A DNA stretch of 64,000 nucleotides from Dyella jiangningensis (GCA_000632805.1 CP007444.1:2716772-2780771); one strand, 5' to 3'; shown: positions 10,614 through 20,589, counted from the stretch's first letter. Program-made: numbers and translations. The notes: generated by a model not told the origin, from the letters alone.

Positions 10614-11537
10614 TCATTCACTGTCGCGCGGCACCAGCATCACCTTGGCGATGTGGCCGTGCATGATGCCCAGGCTGCGCGCCAGATGCAGCGTGGCGAA
10701 CAAGAGCACGATGCCGACCATGCACAGCAAGGTCACATCGACCCAACCCACTTCATGGAAGCCCAGGCCCCAGTCGATCAGCGGCTGGCCGTTCAAGAAC
10801 AGGCCGCCGAACCGGCTGCGATCGATGGCGAGTGCCAGCGGCGAGGCGATGAAGGCGACCGACACGCTCAGCAACGTCACCGCCAGCGTGAAATAAACGA
10901 TGCCCAGCGGCAGCATCAGCCACATGTAGCAGATCGTGGTCCATGTATGCAGGTCGGTGAACATGCGTCCAATGCGCTTCATCAGGCCAATCTGCTGCAC
11001 GGGGTACACCGGACGGCGCGGCATGCGCATGCCCAGCATCGTCTCCACGATGCGCCCTTCCATCAGCGAGAGCACGCGCACGCTGCCGAAGAACAACACG
11101 ATGAAGGGCAGCCCGATGATGAGCACCGAAAGCCCGGCCGATAGCGAAATACCCGTCACCGCCCAAGTGAAGTAGAAGATGCCGGTAGCGAGCGACAGCA
11201 ACATGTAGAACAGCGCACCGTAGGTACGCGAATCCGCGGCCACGCCGACGAAGCGCCCCAGCGCGGAGCGGCGCTTCGGCGGCGGCGGCGGACGCAACGC
11301 ACGCTGGATCTTGATCTCCTGGTCGCGATAGATGTCCGCCACTTCATCGGGCGCGCCATAACTACCGACCACATGGGCGAGCATCTCCGCCTCGCTGCGC
11401 TGGGGATTTTCGGCCAGCTCGGCGCGCAGGTGTTCCTCCGCGTCGTAAAGCGCGTCCTGGATCAACGCCGGATCCGCCCCGCGCAGCGCTTCCCGCAACT
11501 GCCTGAGGTATTCGGCGATCGTGCGTGGTGCGTTCAT
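10614..11537 (-). CDS. HAAS/sensor-domain membrane protein
   Basis: A 307-residue protein. Residues ~1-85 are the helical HAAS (DUF1700-like) region (TIAEYLRQLREALRGADPALIQDAL..., ...GAPDEVADIYRDQE), followed by a proline stretch (RPPPPPKRR). Four membrane segments in two hairpins of the putative-sensor type then follow (FYMLLSLATGIFYFTWAVTG, VLIIGLPFIVLFFGSV, and a second similar pair). The ATG at 11537 has AGGAGG upstream and overlaps the padR stop in TAATG, so the two are translationally coupled. PadR plus HAAS proteins are a known pair in which the small HAAS domain is thought to work with the PadR regulator in envelope signalling. Confidence 0.82.
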   Translation of the reverse strand: MNAPRTIAEYLRQLREALRGADPALIQDALYDAEEHLRAELAENPQRSEAEMLAHVVGSYGAPDEVADIYRDQEIKIQRALRPPPPPKRRSALGRFVGVAADSRTYGALFYMLLSLATGIFYFTWAVTGISLSAGLSVLIIGLPFIVLFFGSVRVLSLMEGRIVETMLGMRMPRRPVYPVQQIGLMKRIGRMFTDLHTWTTICYMWLMLPLGIVYFTLAVTLLSVSVAFIASPLALAIDRSRFGGLFLNGQPLIDWGLGFHEVGWVDVTLLCMVGIVLLFATLHLARSLGIMHGHIAKVMLVPRDSE

Positions 11538-11899
11538 TACACCCCTCCTTGCAAAACGGCATCGACGGAAGCGCGCGTGGCGTTCCAAGCGTTCACCCAG
11601 TCGCGCAACACTTCGCGCCCCGGCTTCGTAATGCGGTAATAGCGTCGCGGCGGCCCGCTCACCGAAGGCTCGACCTCGCTGTCGAGCAGCCCGGCGGCTT
11701 CCAGGTTGCGCAACACCGGATAAAGCGCGCTCTGTTTCCCCGAAAGCACGCCCTCCCCCACTTCCTCCAGGCGCTTGGCGATCTGGTAGCCGTACATCGG
11801 CTGGCGCGACTGCCCAAGCACCGCCAGCAGCACCAGTGAAACCGTGCCTGCCGACAGTTCCTTCTGGAATTTCTTCAGATGGCTGGCATTGTCTTCCAC
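11537..11899 (-). CDS. PadR-family transcriptional regulator
   Basis: A 120-residue winged-helix protein with the PadR pattern: LVLLAVLGQSRQPMYGYQIAKRL, GKQSALYPVLRNLEAAGLLDSE, and the wing with PPRRYYRITKPGREVL. PadR proteins are dimeric repressors that respond to phenolics, drugs or envelope stress. It is the first gene of a minus-strand operon with the HAAS sensor protein (1-nt overlap) and the DUF1579 gene. It probably controls its own operon; no clear ATGT/ACAT palindrome was fixed upstream. Confidence 0.9.
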   Translation of the reverse strand: MEDNASHLKKFQKELSAGTVSLVLLAVLGQSRQPMYGYQIAKRLEEVGEGVLSGKQSALYPVLRNLEAAGLLDSEVEPSVSGPPRRYYRITKPGREVLRDWVNAWNATRASVDAVLQGGV

Positions 11900-11991
11900 G
11901 GCTCACCCGCACTGCTGGTTACCTTGGAGTGAACCATAGTGCGAAGTTAATAGTAGTACATGGGCCTGAAGTCATGGCCGGCCGAGCGGCG

Positions 11992-12072
11992 ACCATTGGG
12001 CATGACACCAATGTATGTACCAGTTGTACAAACATTGGTGTCAGCGGGGAGGTACAAACATTGGTGTCAGCG
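11992..12072. repeat. Alternating palindromic repeat, copy A
   Basis: The 57 bases 11992-12048 recur at 20887-20943 with one mismatch. The core is an inverted repeat of GGTACA-type half units: GACACCAATGTATGTACC (leftward) facing GTACAAACATTGGTGTC (rightward). Here a third half unit, GGTACAAACATTGGTGTC, follows directly at 12051-12068. It lies upstream of the padR gene and beside the RND block. It is not the same family as the REP-like GTAGGAGCGC elements. Confidence 0.8.
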
Positions 12073-12101
12073 CGACGTCCCCTCCGCTTTCAGTAGCGGG
12101 A

Positions 12102-12175
12102 CAAATTTGAGTCCAAGGTCACCAACATCCAATCTCCTTCAGGCAGAGGATTGGACTCCAAATCGAATCGCTACT
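12102..12175. repeat. Imperfect inverted repeat in the gap before the SDR gene
   Basis: AAATTTGAGTCCAA (12102-12115) faces TTGGACTCCAAATC downstream, with an inner pair CCAATCTCC / GAGGATTGG. It can form a hairpin that might end the minus-strand SDR transcript, but there is no T run. Confidence 0.4.
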
Positions 12176-12209
12176 CCAAAGCAGGGTTACGTCGGCACGT
12201 GGCCGCTTC

Positions 12210-13016
12210 TCATTTGAGACCGAAGCTCTTCCTCAAGCTTGCATCGACAGGCCCAGCGGGCATGAACCGGCGCAGCTTGCTCAGCAAGGAAGCCTGGCCG
12301 GCCGGCGTGTGGCGCATACGCCAGGTACCAAGCGCTGCGTCGACCACCGCTTCGGCCACACTGTCTGGCTCAGGCGCCCCCTTGACGCTCTCGACAACGG
12401 CGCGCAACGCAAGCCCACGCTCCCGATCGTAATCGACGATCTCCATGCCGGCCTGAGGTGTATTGATGTCCAGGTTGGTCCGGGTAAACGACGGCTCGAC
12501 CAGACTGACACGCACACCGAACTGGCGCACTTCGTGATCCAGCGTCTCAGAAAGCCCTTCCACAGCATGCTTGGACGCCGCATATAGCCCCATGTAGGGC
12601 GCCGGCAGAAAGCCCAGCACGGAACTGATGTTGACGATCCTCCCGCTGCGCTGCGAGCGCATATGCGGAAGCACTGCCTGCATGGTGCGCAACATGCCGA
12701 AGATGTTGACGTCGAAAAGCTGGGCCGCTTCCGCGATACCTGTTTCCTCCACCGCGCCAATCAGGCTCGTCCCCGCGTTGTTGACGAGCACATTGATGCA
12801 CTTGGCGCGCTGGATGATCGACTGGATGCCGGACTGGACAGAACCATCGCCACAAATATCCATCTCGATAAGTTCGACGCCGGGCAAGGCGGCCGCTTTT
12901 TGCAGGTTGCGAACCGTACCGAAAACCCGGCAGCCCCGTTTGACAAACTTCTCCGCGGCAGCGCGTCCGATACCCGACGACACGCCAGTGACAACGACAA
13001 CTTTGAGTGAGGACAT
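12210..13016 (-). CDS. Short-chain dehydrogenase/reductase (classical SDR)
   Basis: A 268-residue protein with the cofactor motif TGVSSGIG near the N-terminus, NNAG, a serine in NISSVLG, and the catalytic YAASK. These are all the classical SDR marks; the arginine in VFGTVRN after beta-2 suggests NADP(H). The start is ATG at 13016 ([11 protein letters not shown]). The gene lies 45 bp after the RND pump gene on the same strand and is probably the last gene of that operon, so it may be induced with the pump. Substrate is unknown. The C-terminal [19 protein letters not shown] is typical of SDRs found next to efflux operons. Confidence 0.88.
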   Translation of the reverse strand: MSSLKVVVVTGVSSGIGRAAAEKFVKRGCRVFGTVRNLQKAAALPGVELIEMDICGDGSVQSGIQSIIQRAKCINVLVNNAGTSLIGAVEETGIAEAAQLFDVNIFGMLRTMQAVLPHMRSQRSGRIVNISSVLGFLPAPYMGLYAASKHAVEGLSETLDHEVRQFGVRVSLVEPSFTRTNLDINTPQAGMEIVDYDRERGLALRAVVESVKGAPEPDSVAEAVVDAALGTWRMRHTPAGQASLLSKLRRFMPAGPVDASLRKSFGLK

Positions 13017-13060
13017 GGAAGCTCTCTTCAATGAAGTTGGAATGGCTCGAATGTTCTTTA

Positions 13061-16000
13061 TCAGGCGGTGGCTTCTTCCAGCCGAAGCCCTGGGGAAGCC
13101 TGCTCATGCCGGCCATTCCGCTGGTCGGGGGTATGACCTGGCCTGATCTTGAACCAGATCGAATACATGGCCGGCAGGAACACCAGAGTGAGGACGGTTC
13201 CCGCGAACGTGCCGCCGATCAGCGTGTAGGCGAGCGTTCCCCAGAACACCGAATGCGTCAGCGGAATGAAGGCAAGAATCGCCGCCAGTGCAGTGAGGAT
13301 CACCGGTCGTGCGCGCTGCACCGTAGCCTCGACAACGGCATGAAACGGTTCCAGGCCAGCTTCTTCGTTGTGATGGATCTGTCCGATCAGGATCAGCGTA
13401 TTGCGCATCAGGATGCCGGACAGTGCAATCAATCCGACTAGCGCGTTGATCCCGAACGGCTGCCCGAAAAGTATCAGGGTAGGCACCACACCGATCAGAC
13501 CCAGCGGACTGGTCAGGAACACCATCACCATCGCGGAGATGGAGCGCACCTGGAAGATGATGATCAGCAAGGTGGCCGCCAGCATGATAGGGAACAGCGG
13601 AGCCATGGCTTTCGTCGCCTTGCCCGATTCCTCGATCGAGCCCGCCTCGGTAATGCGGTACCCGGTAGGCAGCTTGGCCATGATCGGTTGCAGTTGCTTG
13701 GCAATGGCAGCGGACACATCCGGCGGCTGCAGGTTCTCGGCGATATCGCCACGCACCGTAATGGTCGGTTCGCGGTCGCGTCGGCGGATAACCGGCTCCT
13801 CCATGCGTACCTCTACTTTGCCGACCTGCGACAGTGGAATGCGCTGCCCATTGGCACCGGCCAACGTAAAGTCGCCGATCCTGGCCGGATCAAGCCGTAC
13901 ATCCCCCGCCGAACGCGCCACCACCTGCACGGTTCGTATGTCCTCGCGCACGGTGCTCACGGGAATGCCGCTCAGCAAGAACTGCAATTGCTGCGCCACC
14001 GCGCTGGAACTGAGACCCACCGCCTGCAGGCGGTCCTGTTGCAAGCTGAAATGCAGCGTGGGCGTGCGCGTACCCCAATCGGTGTTAACCGTGCGCATCA
14101 TGGGGCTGGCATGCATCACTTGCTCGACCTCAGCCGCGATGCTGCGCAGCTTGTCCGTATCCGGACCGGACACGCGGAACGCCACAGGAAACGGCGAATA
14201 GGGACCGAAAACCAGCTGGGTGACGCGCACACGCGCCTCCGCACCCAGACCTGCGGCGAGGGCCTCGCGCAGCCGATGCTTCAGCGCTTCGCGCTTCTCC
14301 TGGCTGTCGGTACGGATCACGATCTTGGCGAATGATGGGTCGGGCAACTCCGGTCCCATCGCCAGATAGAAGCGCGGCGCACCCTGGCCAATGTAGGCCG
14401 TAACTATCTTGGCCTCCTGCTGCTTGGCCAGCCATGTTTCGATCTTCGCCGTGACCGCGCTGGTCTGTTCGATCGCCGTGCCATAGGGCATCTGCACTTC
14501 CACCAACACTTCCGGGCGATCCGAAATGGGAAAGAACTGCTTTTTCACCACCGCCATGCCAAGGATGGCCAGCACGAACAGCCCCACCACGGAACCGGCC
14601 ACCAGCCATTTGCGCTCGATGACGCGGCCAAGCAACCGACGGAATCGGTTGTAGCGCGGCGTGTCGTAGATCGCCTCGTGGCCACCCGCGACCTTTTTGA
14701 AGTCGGGGAGCATCTTCACGCCAAGGTACGGCGTGAAGACCACAGCCACCACCCAGGAGGCCACCAACGCAATGCCCACAATCCAGAACATGTTGCTGGT
14801 GTATTCGCCAGCACTGGAACGTGCGAATCCGTTGGGCATGAAGCCCACCGCCGTGACCAGCGTGCCAGCCAGCATGGGTGCGGCCGTATGGCTCCACGCA
14901 TAGGCGGAAGCGGCCACGCGGCTGTAGCCCTCTTCCATCTTCACCACCATCATTTCGATGGCGATGATGGCGTCATCCACCAGAAGACCAAGCGCCAGAA
15001 TCAACGAACCCAAGGTGATGCGATCGAAGTTCTTGCCGGTGGCGGCCATCACCACGAACACCACCGCCAATGTCAGCGGCACCGCCGCAGCCACCACCAG
15101 GCCCACGCGCCAACCCATGCTGAGGAAGCACACCACCATGACTACTAGCAGCGCGACGAAAAACTTCAGCATGAACTCATCCACCGCCGAGCTGATGTTG
15201 ACGGCCTGATCGGTGACCTTGGTAAGACTCATGCCTAGCGGCAGGCCGGCATTGATCGCGCCGACCTCCTTGTCCAGCGCCTTGCCCAGATCCAGTCCGT
15301 TCCAGCCATCGCGCATGACGATGCCTAGCAACAAGGCAGGCTCGCCGTTGTTGCGGATCATGAAGGTGGCAGGATCTTCATAGCCGCGCTTGACGGCGGC
15401 TATATCCGACAGCTTCAGCGTACGACCGCGTGCCACCACCGGCGTATCACGGATTTTCTGCAACGAATCGAAGGCGCCGTCCAGGCGAATGAATACCTCC
15501 GGCCCTTTCGTTTCGACGGAACCTGCCGGCGTCAGCGCGTTCTGGCCGTTGAGCGCGGCGAATACGTCCTGCGGACTCACGCCCAGCGTTGCCAGGCGAT
15601 CGTGCGAGAACTCGACGTAGATCTTCTCCGCCTGCTCGCCGATGATGTTGACTTTCTTCACACCCGGCACATGCAACAAACGTTGGCGCAGACTCTCCGC
15701 ATCTCGCACCAGCAAGCGCTGCGGTTCGCCCTTGGCCTTGAGTGCGAATAGCGCGAAGGTGACGTCCGCGTACTCATCGTTGACCAGCGGGCCGATCACG
15801 CCAGGGGGAAGATTGCTTGCTTCATCACCGGCTTTCTTGCGCGCTTGATAGAACTCTTCCTGGACTTCCGAGGGCGGTGTACTGTCGAGCAAGGTCAAGG
15901 TGGTGAACGCCAAGCCGGGGCGCGTGTAGGTTTCGGTACGGTCGTACCAGCGCAGTTCTTGCATGCGCTTTTCGATTTTTTCGGCGACCTGGTCCTGCAT

Positions 16001-16189
16001 TTCCTGCGCCGTGGCGCCTGGCCATGCAGTGATGATGGTCATCACCTTCACCGTAAAGGCGGGATCTTCCGCACGGCCCAGCTTGAAAAACGACACCAAC
16101 CCAGCCAGCGAGATCAGCAGGATCAGAAACAGCGTGATGGAGCGCTCACGCACGGCGAGCGCGGAGAGGTTGAAACGACCGTCGCTCAC
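13061..16189 (-). CDS. RND efflux pump inner-membrane subunit (AcrB/MexB superfamily)
   Basis: A 1042-residue protein, the full RND length. It has an N-terminal membrane segment, two large periplasmic loops and two sets of membrane helices. The paired aspartates of TM4 ([20 protein letters not shown]) that carry protons are present. The start [20 protein letters not shown] and the [17 protein letters not shown] loop place it in the branch often named after TriC/VexK-type pumps, not AcrB itself. It exports drugs, biocides or solvents in a tripartite complex with the adaptor (upstream gene, GTGA overlap) and the outer-membrane factor (divergent, 18095). The GTG start at 16189 is fixed by that overlap. 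Confidence 0.93.
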   Translation of the reverse strand: MSDGRFNLSALAVRERSITLFLILLISLAGLVSFFKLGRAEDPAFTVKVMTIITAWPGATAQEMQDQVAEKIEKRMQELRWYDRTETYTRPGLAFTTLTLLDSTPPSEVQEEFYQARKKAGDEASNLPPGVIGPLVNDEYADVTFALFALKAKGEPQRLLVRDAESLRQRLLHVPGVKKVNIIGEQAEKIYVEFSHDRLATLGVSPQDVFAALNGQNALTPAGSVETKGPEVFIRLDGAFDSLQKIRDTPVVARGRTLKLSDIAAVKRGYEDPATFMIRNNGEPALLLGIVMRDGWNGLDLGKALDKEVGAINAGLPLGMSLTKVTDQAVNISSAVDEFMLKFFVALLVVMVVCFLSMGWRVGLVVAAAVPLTLAVVFVVMAATGKNFDRITLGSLILALGLLVDDAIIAIEMMVVKMEEGYSRVAASAYAWSHTAAPMLAGTLVTAVGFMPNGFARSSAGEYTSNMFWIVGIALVASWVVAVVFTPYLGVKMLPDFKKVAGGHEAIYDTPRYNRFRRLLGRVIERKWLVAGSVVGLFVLAILGMAVVKKQFFPISDRPEVLVEVQMPYGTAIEQTSAVTAKIETWLAKQQEAKIVTAYIGQGAPRFYLAMGPELPDPSFAKIVIRTDSQEKREALKHRLREALAAGLGAEARVRVTQLVFGPYSPFPVAFRVSGPDTDKLRSIAAEVEQVMHASPMMRTVNTDWGTRTPTLHFSLQQDRLQAVGLSSSAVAQQLQFLLSGIPVSTVREDIRTVQVVARSAGDVRLDPARIGDFTLAGANGQRIPLSQVGKVEVRMEEPVIRRRDREPTITVRGDIAENLQPPDVSAAIAKQLQPIMAKLPTGYRITEAGSIEESGKATKAMAPLFPIMLAATLLIIIFQVRSISAMVMVFLTSPLGLIGVVPTLILFGQPFGINALVGLIALSGILMRNTLILIGQIHHNEEAGLEPFHAVVEATVQRARPVILTALAAILAFIPLTHSVFWGTLAYTLIGGTFAGTVLTLVFLPAMYSIWFKIRPGHTPDQRNGRHEQASPGLRLEEATA

Positions 16190-17313
16190 GGCTGGCTCCT
16201 TTCAGCCGCCACGGCGGCATCCAGGTGGGCCACCCGCACGGCCTCGCCTTCGCGCAGCAGGTGCGCCCCGAGCGCAACGACACGGTCGCCTTGCTTGAGC
16301 TGACCGGCGATACGCGCGTAGTCGTCGTCCAAGTGCCGCAACACCACCGGCCGCCAGGACACCTTGGCTGGCTCGCCGTCGATCACCCACACGCCCGGTC
16401 CCTTGCCGGCATCGAACAAGGCCCCCACCGGCACCTGCAGCTCGCCCTGGATGGCCGCACTATTCGAAGGAATGCGGATCGTCACGGTGGTGCCCAACGG
16501 GGCGCTGGTCAGCTCGCCTTGCAAGACGTAGCGCGCTTCGAAGGTGCGCGTGAGCGGATCGGCGGCATCGGAAAGCTGCCGCAGAGTGGCCGGCACGTTC
16601 ACCCCTTCCCGGCCGAACAGTGCGGCCTGCGCGGCTGACCCGATCGCGGGGCGCAGGGTTTCCGGCAGTTGCACCACCGCCTCGCGCGGCCCGGCATGCG
16701 CCAGGCGCACCACGGTTTGACCGGCGCCGACGACCTGGCCCGGTTCGGCCAGCGTTTCCATCACAACGCCGTCGCCGTCCGCCACCAGCTCTGCGTAACC
16801 GCTGGCATTGTTGGCCACGTTGGCCTCGGCCTCGGCAGCGCTCAATTGGGCTTTGGCGGCATCCGCCGCCGCCTTGACCTGATCGTAGGCCGAGGCGGAG
16901 ATCGCACCGGTACCGCGCAGATCCCCATAACGCGCCTCGTCCTCCGCCGTCTGTTTGGCGCGCGCACGTGCGGCTGCCACGGCTTCCTGCCGTGCCTGTG
17001 CGGTCAGCTTCAGATCGACCGGATCGATGCGCATCAGCGGCTGGCCGCGCTTGACGCTTTGCCCGGCATCCACCAGCCGCTGCAGCACCTTGCCGGAAAC
17101 ACGGAAGCCCAGGTCGCTCTGCACTCGGGCGGCGACGGTGCCCGTAAACGAACGCGCTTCGGGAAGCGCCCCCTGGACGGCGGCGGCGCGTACCAGAGGC
17201 GCCTCGGTGCGTGGATCGGCGGGCGCCTTTGCGCCGCAAGCAGCTAGCGCAAGCGGTAACGCCAGGACGACAGAGGAGGTAGCAAAACGAAGCCGGAACA
17301 TGAAAAGCCCCAT
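16186..17313 (-). CDS. RND efflux periplasmic adaptor (membrane fusion protein), lipoprotein
   Basis: A 375-residue protein with a lipobox LAAC (ALPLALAACGAKA), so it is anchored by lipid in the inner membrane. It then has the HlyD/AcrA layout: a lipoyl half (FRVSGKVLQRLVDAGQSVKRGQPLMR), an alpha hairpin rich in Ala/Arg/Glu (~95-160), the second lipoyl half (GDGVVMETLAEPGQVVGAGQ), beta barrel and C-terminal domain. It links pump and outer-membrane channel. The stop overlaps the pump start by 4 nt. Start is ATG at 17313 or 17301; neither has a strong ribosome site. A TetR-type operator lies 33 bp upstream. Confidence 0.9.
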   Translation of the reverse strand: MGLFMFRLRFATSSVVLALPLALAACGAKAPADPRTEAPLVRAAAVQGALPEARSFTGTVAARVQSDLGFRVSGKVLQRLVDAGQSVKRGQPLMRIDPVDLKLTAQARQEAVAAARARAKQTAEDEARYGDLRGTGAISASAYDQVKAAADAAKAQLSAAEAEANVANNASGYAELVADGDGVVMETLAEPGQVVGAGQTVVRLAHAGPREAVVQLPETLRPAIGSAAQAALFGREGVNVPATLRQLSDAADPLTRTFEARYVLQGELTSAPLGTTVTIRIPSNSAAIQGELQVPVGALFDAGKGPGVWVIDGEPAKVSWRPVVLRHLDDDYARIAGQLKQGDRVVALGAHLLREGEAVRVAHLDAAVAAERSQP

Positions 17314-17345
17314 GGGCGAAGTGACCAGGGCTTCATTCTGCTATC

Positions 17346-17373
17346 GAGTGACTAAATCAGTAAATAGTCACTC
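17346..17373. promoter_or_regulatory. Likely TetR operator in front of the adaptor gene
   Basis: Perfect inverted repeat GAGTGACTA (17346-17354) and TAGTCACTC (17365-17373) with a 10-nt A/T-rich spacer, between the tetR stop and the adaptor start. The half site GTGACTA matches GTGACCA of the operator at 18045. Confidence 0.7.
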
Positions 17374-17387
17374 ATCAATCTCAGACT

Positions 17388-18005
17388 TCAGGGCGACAGG
17401 CTGCGCAATACCAGACCGGATAGCTGTCCCGGCGCCACATCGGTGTAATCAAAGCTGTGCTGTAGCAGCAGCGGATTGAAATAGGGGCGCATCACCAAAT
17501 AGATCGCTGCGGCGGTTTCATCCAGCGGCGTCTTGCGCTCGAAATCCCCGCTCTGCCGCCCTTCCTGCAAGATCTCCTTGAGCAGCGCCTGTACGCGTTC
17601 CTCATAAGCCACTACCACTGCCCAACGCTCCGTGGCAGCCGTGGCAGCGATCTCGTAAAGCTTGCGGTCCTTGAACACCAGGCGGAGGGTCGCTTCAGTG
17701 AAGCCCTTGAACATCCGGCGCAGCTTCTCCGATGGCTGATCGGTCTCCGCCATGGCCGCCTTCACCTCAGTTTCGATCTCGTGCAAGCAATTCGCGCAGA
17801 TCATCTCGCCGATGGCCTGCTTGGACTCGAAGAACTTATAGATGTACGCCTTGGAAAACCCGACCGCCTTGGCCAGGTCCGAAACCGTGGTTTTCTCATA
17901 GCCATACCGGCTGAAATGCTCGGTGGCGGCGATAACGATCTGATCGCGCACTTCATGGTCGACGGGACCACGGGCAGGCTGGGGGGCTGGGGCTGCTTTT
18001 TTCAT
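17388..18005 (-). CDS. TetR/AcrR-family repressor of the RND system
   Basis: A 205-residue protein. After a basic, Ala/Pro-rich tail (MKKAAPAPQPARGP) comes the TetR helix-turn-helix: IVIAATEHFSRYGYEKTTVSDLAKAVGFSKAYIYKFFESKQAI. The C-terminal ligand domain is helical with a YEERVQALLKEILQEGRQSGDF segment. The start at 18005 is chosen because the tail follows an upstream AAGCTCTCACTC. It sits between the adaptor gene and the divergent outer-membrane factor, with a matching palindrome on each side. It therefore probably represses both arms and is released by a pump substrate (inference). Confidence 0.9.
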   Translation of the reverse strand: MKKAAPAPQPARGPVDHEVRDQIVIAATEHFSRYGYEKTTVSDLAKAVGFSKAYIYKFFESKQAIGEMICANCLHEIETEVKAAMAETDQPSEKLRRMFKGFTEATLRLVFKDRKLYEIAATAATERWAVVVAYEERVQALLKEILQEGRQSGDFERKTPLDETAAAIYLVMRPYFNPLLLQHSFDYTDVAPGQLSGLVLRSLSP

Positions 18006-18044
18006 GAGTGAGAGCTTACGCCCCGCCTTGGCAATGGACAACCA

Positions 18045-18068
18045 GTGACCATTTGGTAATATGGTCAC
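18045..18068. promoter_or_regulatory. Likely TetR operator between tetR and the outer-membrane factor
   Basis: Perfect inverted repeat GTGACCAT (18045-18052) and ATGGTCAC (18061-18068) with an 8-nt spacer, in the ~90-bp divergent control region. It can govern both tetR and the outer-membrane factor gene. An overlapping match to the 17346 operator supports one regulator for both. Confidence 0.75.
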
Positions 18069-18094
18069 CATTGCCGCTCCAGGAGCGAAACGCC

Positions 18095-19555
18095 ATGTCG
18101 CCCAGATTTCTCCTTTCCGCGTTCATCGTCGGCAGCCTTCTCACAGGCTGCGCGGTCGGCCCCGATTACGTCCGTCCCGACGTGACGACGCCCGATCATT
18201 TCCAGAGACAGGCGGAAATCGATCAACGGCACGCGCCAGCCAGCGCGGACCTCGCTACGTGGTGGACGGGCTTCGGCGATCCGGAACTGACCCGGTACGT
18301 GACGCTCGCACTCGAACAAAATCTGGACCTCGCGCAGGCGTCCGCACGTGTCACCCAGGCGCGCGCCGGGCTTGGCGCAGCGACAGCCGCACTACTGCCG
18401 TCCGGCAGCATCAGCGGCCAGGCAGCCAGGGCCTATCAGTCGGTAGAAACGCCTCTGGGCCAAGTGTTGAATGCCACGCCCGGCTTTGATCGCTACGGCA
18501 GCAATGATGAGGTCGACTTCAACGCGAGCTGGGAACTGGACGCGTTCGGTGGCCTTCGTCGTGGACGGGAGGCGGCGTTGGCCGACTACCAGGCTTCCGA
18601 GGCCGGCACCGTCGCCACACGCTTGGCGGTGGCGGCGCAAACCGCCGATATCTACATCACTATTCGCGGCTTGCAAGCGCGCCTGAAAGTGGCGCGCAAA
18701 CAAGTGCAGACCGAGCAGGATCTGCTCGCCACCATCAACCTTCTATATGGCAAAGGACTGGCAGCCGAACTTCAGGTGCGGCAGGCCGAAGGTGCGTTGG
18801 CACAGGTCAAGGCGTCCGTGCCCGTGCTCGAAGCGGGCCTCGACGCCGCCATGAATGCACTGGATGTGATGCTGGGCACGCAACCCGGCACGCATCGGGC
18901 GGAGCTGATCGAAGAGCGCGAGATTCCGCGCGCGCCACAGATCGCCACCACGGAAACACCGGGTGAACTGCTGCGCCGCCGCCCCGACCTGATCGTGGCC
19001 GAGCGACGCCTGGCCGCTTCCAATGCACGCATTGGCGTGGCCATCGCCGAGTACTACCCCAAGCTCTCGCTGAGCGGGTTGATCGGCAGCGCAACCTCCC
19101 TGGGTGGCGGCAACCTATTCACGAGCGGCGCGAACCAAGCCGCCGGTGTGCTGGGATTGCGCTGGCGGCTTTTCGACTTCGGCCGCATCAATGCGCAGAT
19201 TCAACAGGCCAAAGGCCAACAGGCGGAAATGCTGGCTGCATATCGGCTCGCGGCGCTCCGAGCCACCGAGGACGTAGAGAACGCCTATTCCGCGCTGATC
19301 AAGCGCGAGGAACAAACGGCTGTGCTTACCCACGGCGTTGACTCGCTGGGTCGCGCACGAACAGCATCGTTCGCGGCCTATCAAAAAGGTGTTGTCAGCC
19401 TTATCGAAGTCTTGCAGGCCGACGAAAGCTTGCTTCGCGCCTCTGATGAGCGAGAGCAGGCAAGAACCGAGTCCGCACGAGCAGCAGTCGCTGCATTCAA
19501 AGCACTCGGTGGCGGTTGGCAACCTGAGAAACCGGAGGCAGTGGCTGTTGAGTAG
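18095..19555 (+). CDS. RND efflux outer-membrane factor, NodT/OprM family lipoprotein
   Basis: A 486-residue protein starting at ATG 18095 (AGGAG 9 nt upstream). It has a lipobox (VGSLLTGCAVGPDYVRPDV), the hallmark CAVGPDYxRP of the NodT/OprM group. Two repeats of the TolC-type fold follow, with long Ala/Gln-rich helices (LALEQNLDLAQASARVTQARAG and RATEDVENAYSALIKREEQ). RRRPDLIVAERRLAASNARIGVA is the conserved middle segment. It forms the trimeric exit duct of the tripartite pump with the divergent adaptor/pump genes. It is transcribed away from tetR under the 18045 operator. Confidence 0.93.
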   Translation: MSPRFLLSAFIVGSLLTGCAVGPDYVRPDVTTPDHFQRQAEIDQRHAPASADLATWWTGFGDPELTRYVTLALEQNLDLAQASARVTQARAGLGAATAALLPSGSISGQAARAYQSVETPLGQVLNATPGFDRYGSNDEVDFNASWELDAFGGLRRGREAALADYQASEAGTVATRLAVAAQTADIYITIRGLQARLKVARKQVQTEQDLLATINLLYGKGLAAELQVRQAEGALAQVKASVPVLEAGLDAAMNALDVMLGTQPGTHRAELIEEREIPRAPQIATTETPGELLRRRPDLIVAERRLAASNARIGVAIAEYYPKLSLSGLIGSATSLGGGNLFTSGANQAAGVLGLRWRLFDFGRINAQIQQAKGQQAEMLAAYRLAALRATEDVENAYSALIKREEQTAVLTHGVDSLGRARTASFAAYQKGVVSLIEVLQADESLLRASDEREQARTESARAAVAAFKALGGGWQPEKPEAVAVE

Positions 19556-19695
19556 GCGCCTTTCGTCGAACAACTCTAGCGACAAAATCTGCATAAGAGG
19601 TAAGTGCTGCCGTCCGTCTTGAGTACATGTCGCTGGACGATATTGCGCATCAGGCGCAGCCCACCCCCTCCATCCACCACACGGAGCCCAACACC

Positions 19696-20589
19696 ATGAA
19701 TGACGTCATCATCATCGGCGGCAGCTTTGCCGGCCTCGCCGCTGCTCTGCAGCTCGGCCGTGCCCGCCGCAAAGTCACCGTTCTCGATACCGGCCTGCCG
19801 CGCAATCGCTTCGCCGGCCACTCGCATGGCCTGCTCGGCCACGATCACAAGCCACCGCTGCATATCCTGGCCGAGGCGCGGCAGCAGCTGGCGCGCTATC
19901 CCACGATCAAGCTGGTCAATGCCCGGGCCGACAGCATCTCCGGCGCCATCGATGATTTCTCCGTCCTCACTGGCGATGGCGATAGCCTTGGTGCGCGCCG
20001 CCTGATCCTGAGCTTTGGCATCACCGACCAGATGCCTGGTGTTCCGGGCTTTGCCGAAAGCTGGGGCACGTCCATCGTGCCTTGCCCCTATTGCGATGGC
20101 TTTGAAGTTGCCGACCAGCATTGGGGCCTCGTCTGGTCCGGCCCGCAGTCGCACCAGTCCGCTAGGCTGTTCCACGATTGGACGAACAGGTTGACTGTCT
20201 TCGCTGATGGTCATGACATTCCGCCTGATATCCAGGCCGACCTGGCGCATCGCAACATACCTGTCGTCGATGGTCGGATCGTCGAGATCGCCCATCACAA
20301 GGGCCATATCACCACCGTCAATCTCGATACCCGCCGCAATGTCGGGGTCGACATCCTGTTTGCCCATCCGCGCAACAAGCCGTCCGCAAGCCTGCATGCA
20401 TCACTGGGCCTCGCCACGGCCGATACGCCCACCGGCATCGTCCTCAAAGTCGACGAGCGCCGCCAAACCAGCATGCCCGGTATCTACGCCGCCGGCGACC
20501 TCACGACGCCCTTCTTGCCCTCGGTCACCCAGGCATCATCGCAGGGCGCGATGGCGGGTATCTTCGCTCAGCAATCGATGCTGGTTTGA
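19696..20589 (+). CDS. Thioredoxin-reductase-like FAD/NAD(P) oxidoreductase
   Basis: A 297-residue protein starting MNDVIIIGGSFAGLAAALQL (FAD-binding GxGxxG-type Rossmann; here GGSFAG). It carries the redox pair CPYC (VPCPYCDGFEV), as in thioredoxin reductases (CATC), and a final FAD loop GIYAAGDLTTPFLPSVTQASSQG. Length ~300 fits the low-molecular-weight TrxR group. The NADPH-binding GxGxxA loop is degenerate (WSGPQSHQSARLF), so donor specificity is unclear. It lies 140 bp after the outer-membrane factor gene on the same strand and could be read with it. Substrate is unknown; family members also include holomycin/gliotoxin-type dithiol oxidases. Confidence 0.82.
   Translation: MNDVIIIGGSFAGLAAALQLGRARRKVTVLDTGLPRNRFAGHSHGLLGHDHKPPLHILAEARQQLARYPTIKLVNARADSISGAIDDFSVLTGDGDSLGARRLILSFGITDQMPGVPGFAESWGTSIVPCPYCDGFEVADQHWGLVWSGPQSHQSARLFHDWTNRLTVFADGHDIPPDIQADLAHRNIPVVDGRIVEIAHHKGHITTVNLDTRRNVGVDILFAHPRNKPSASLHASLGLATADTPTGIVLKVDERRQTSMPGIYAAGDLTTPFLPSVTQASSQGAMAGIFAQQSMLV

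Noticed and set aside
13401..14335. Plus-strand frames within the RND pump gene
   Set aside because: They are shadows of a full-length, well-conserved pump; their composition is serine/arginine-rich and not protein-like.
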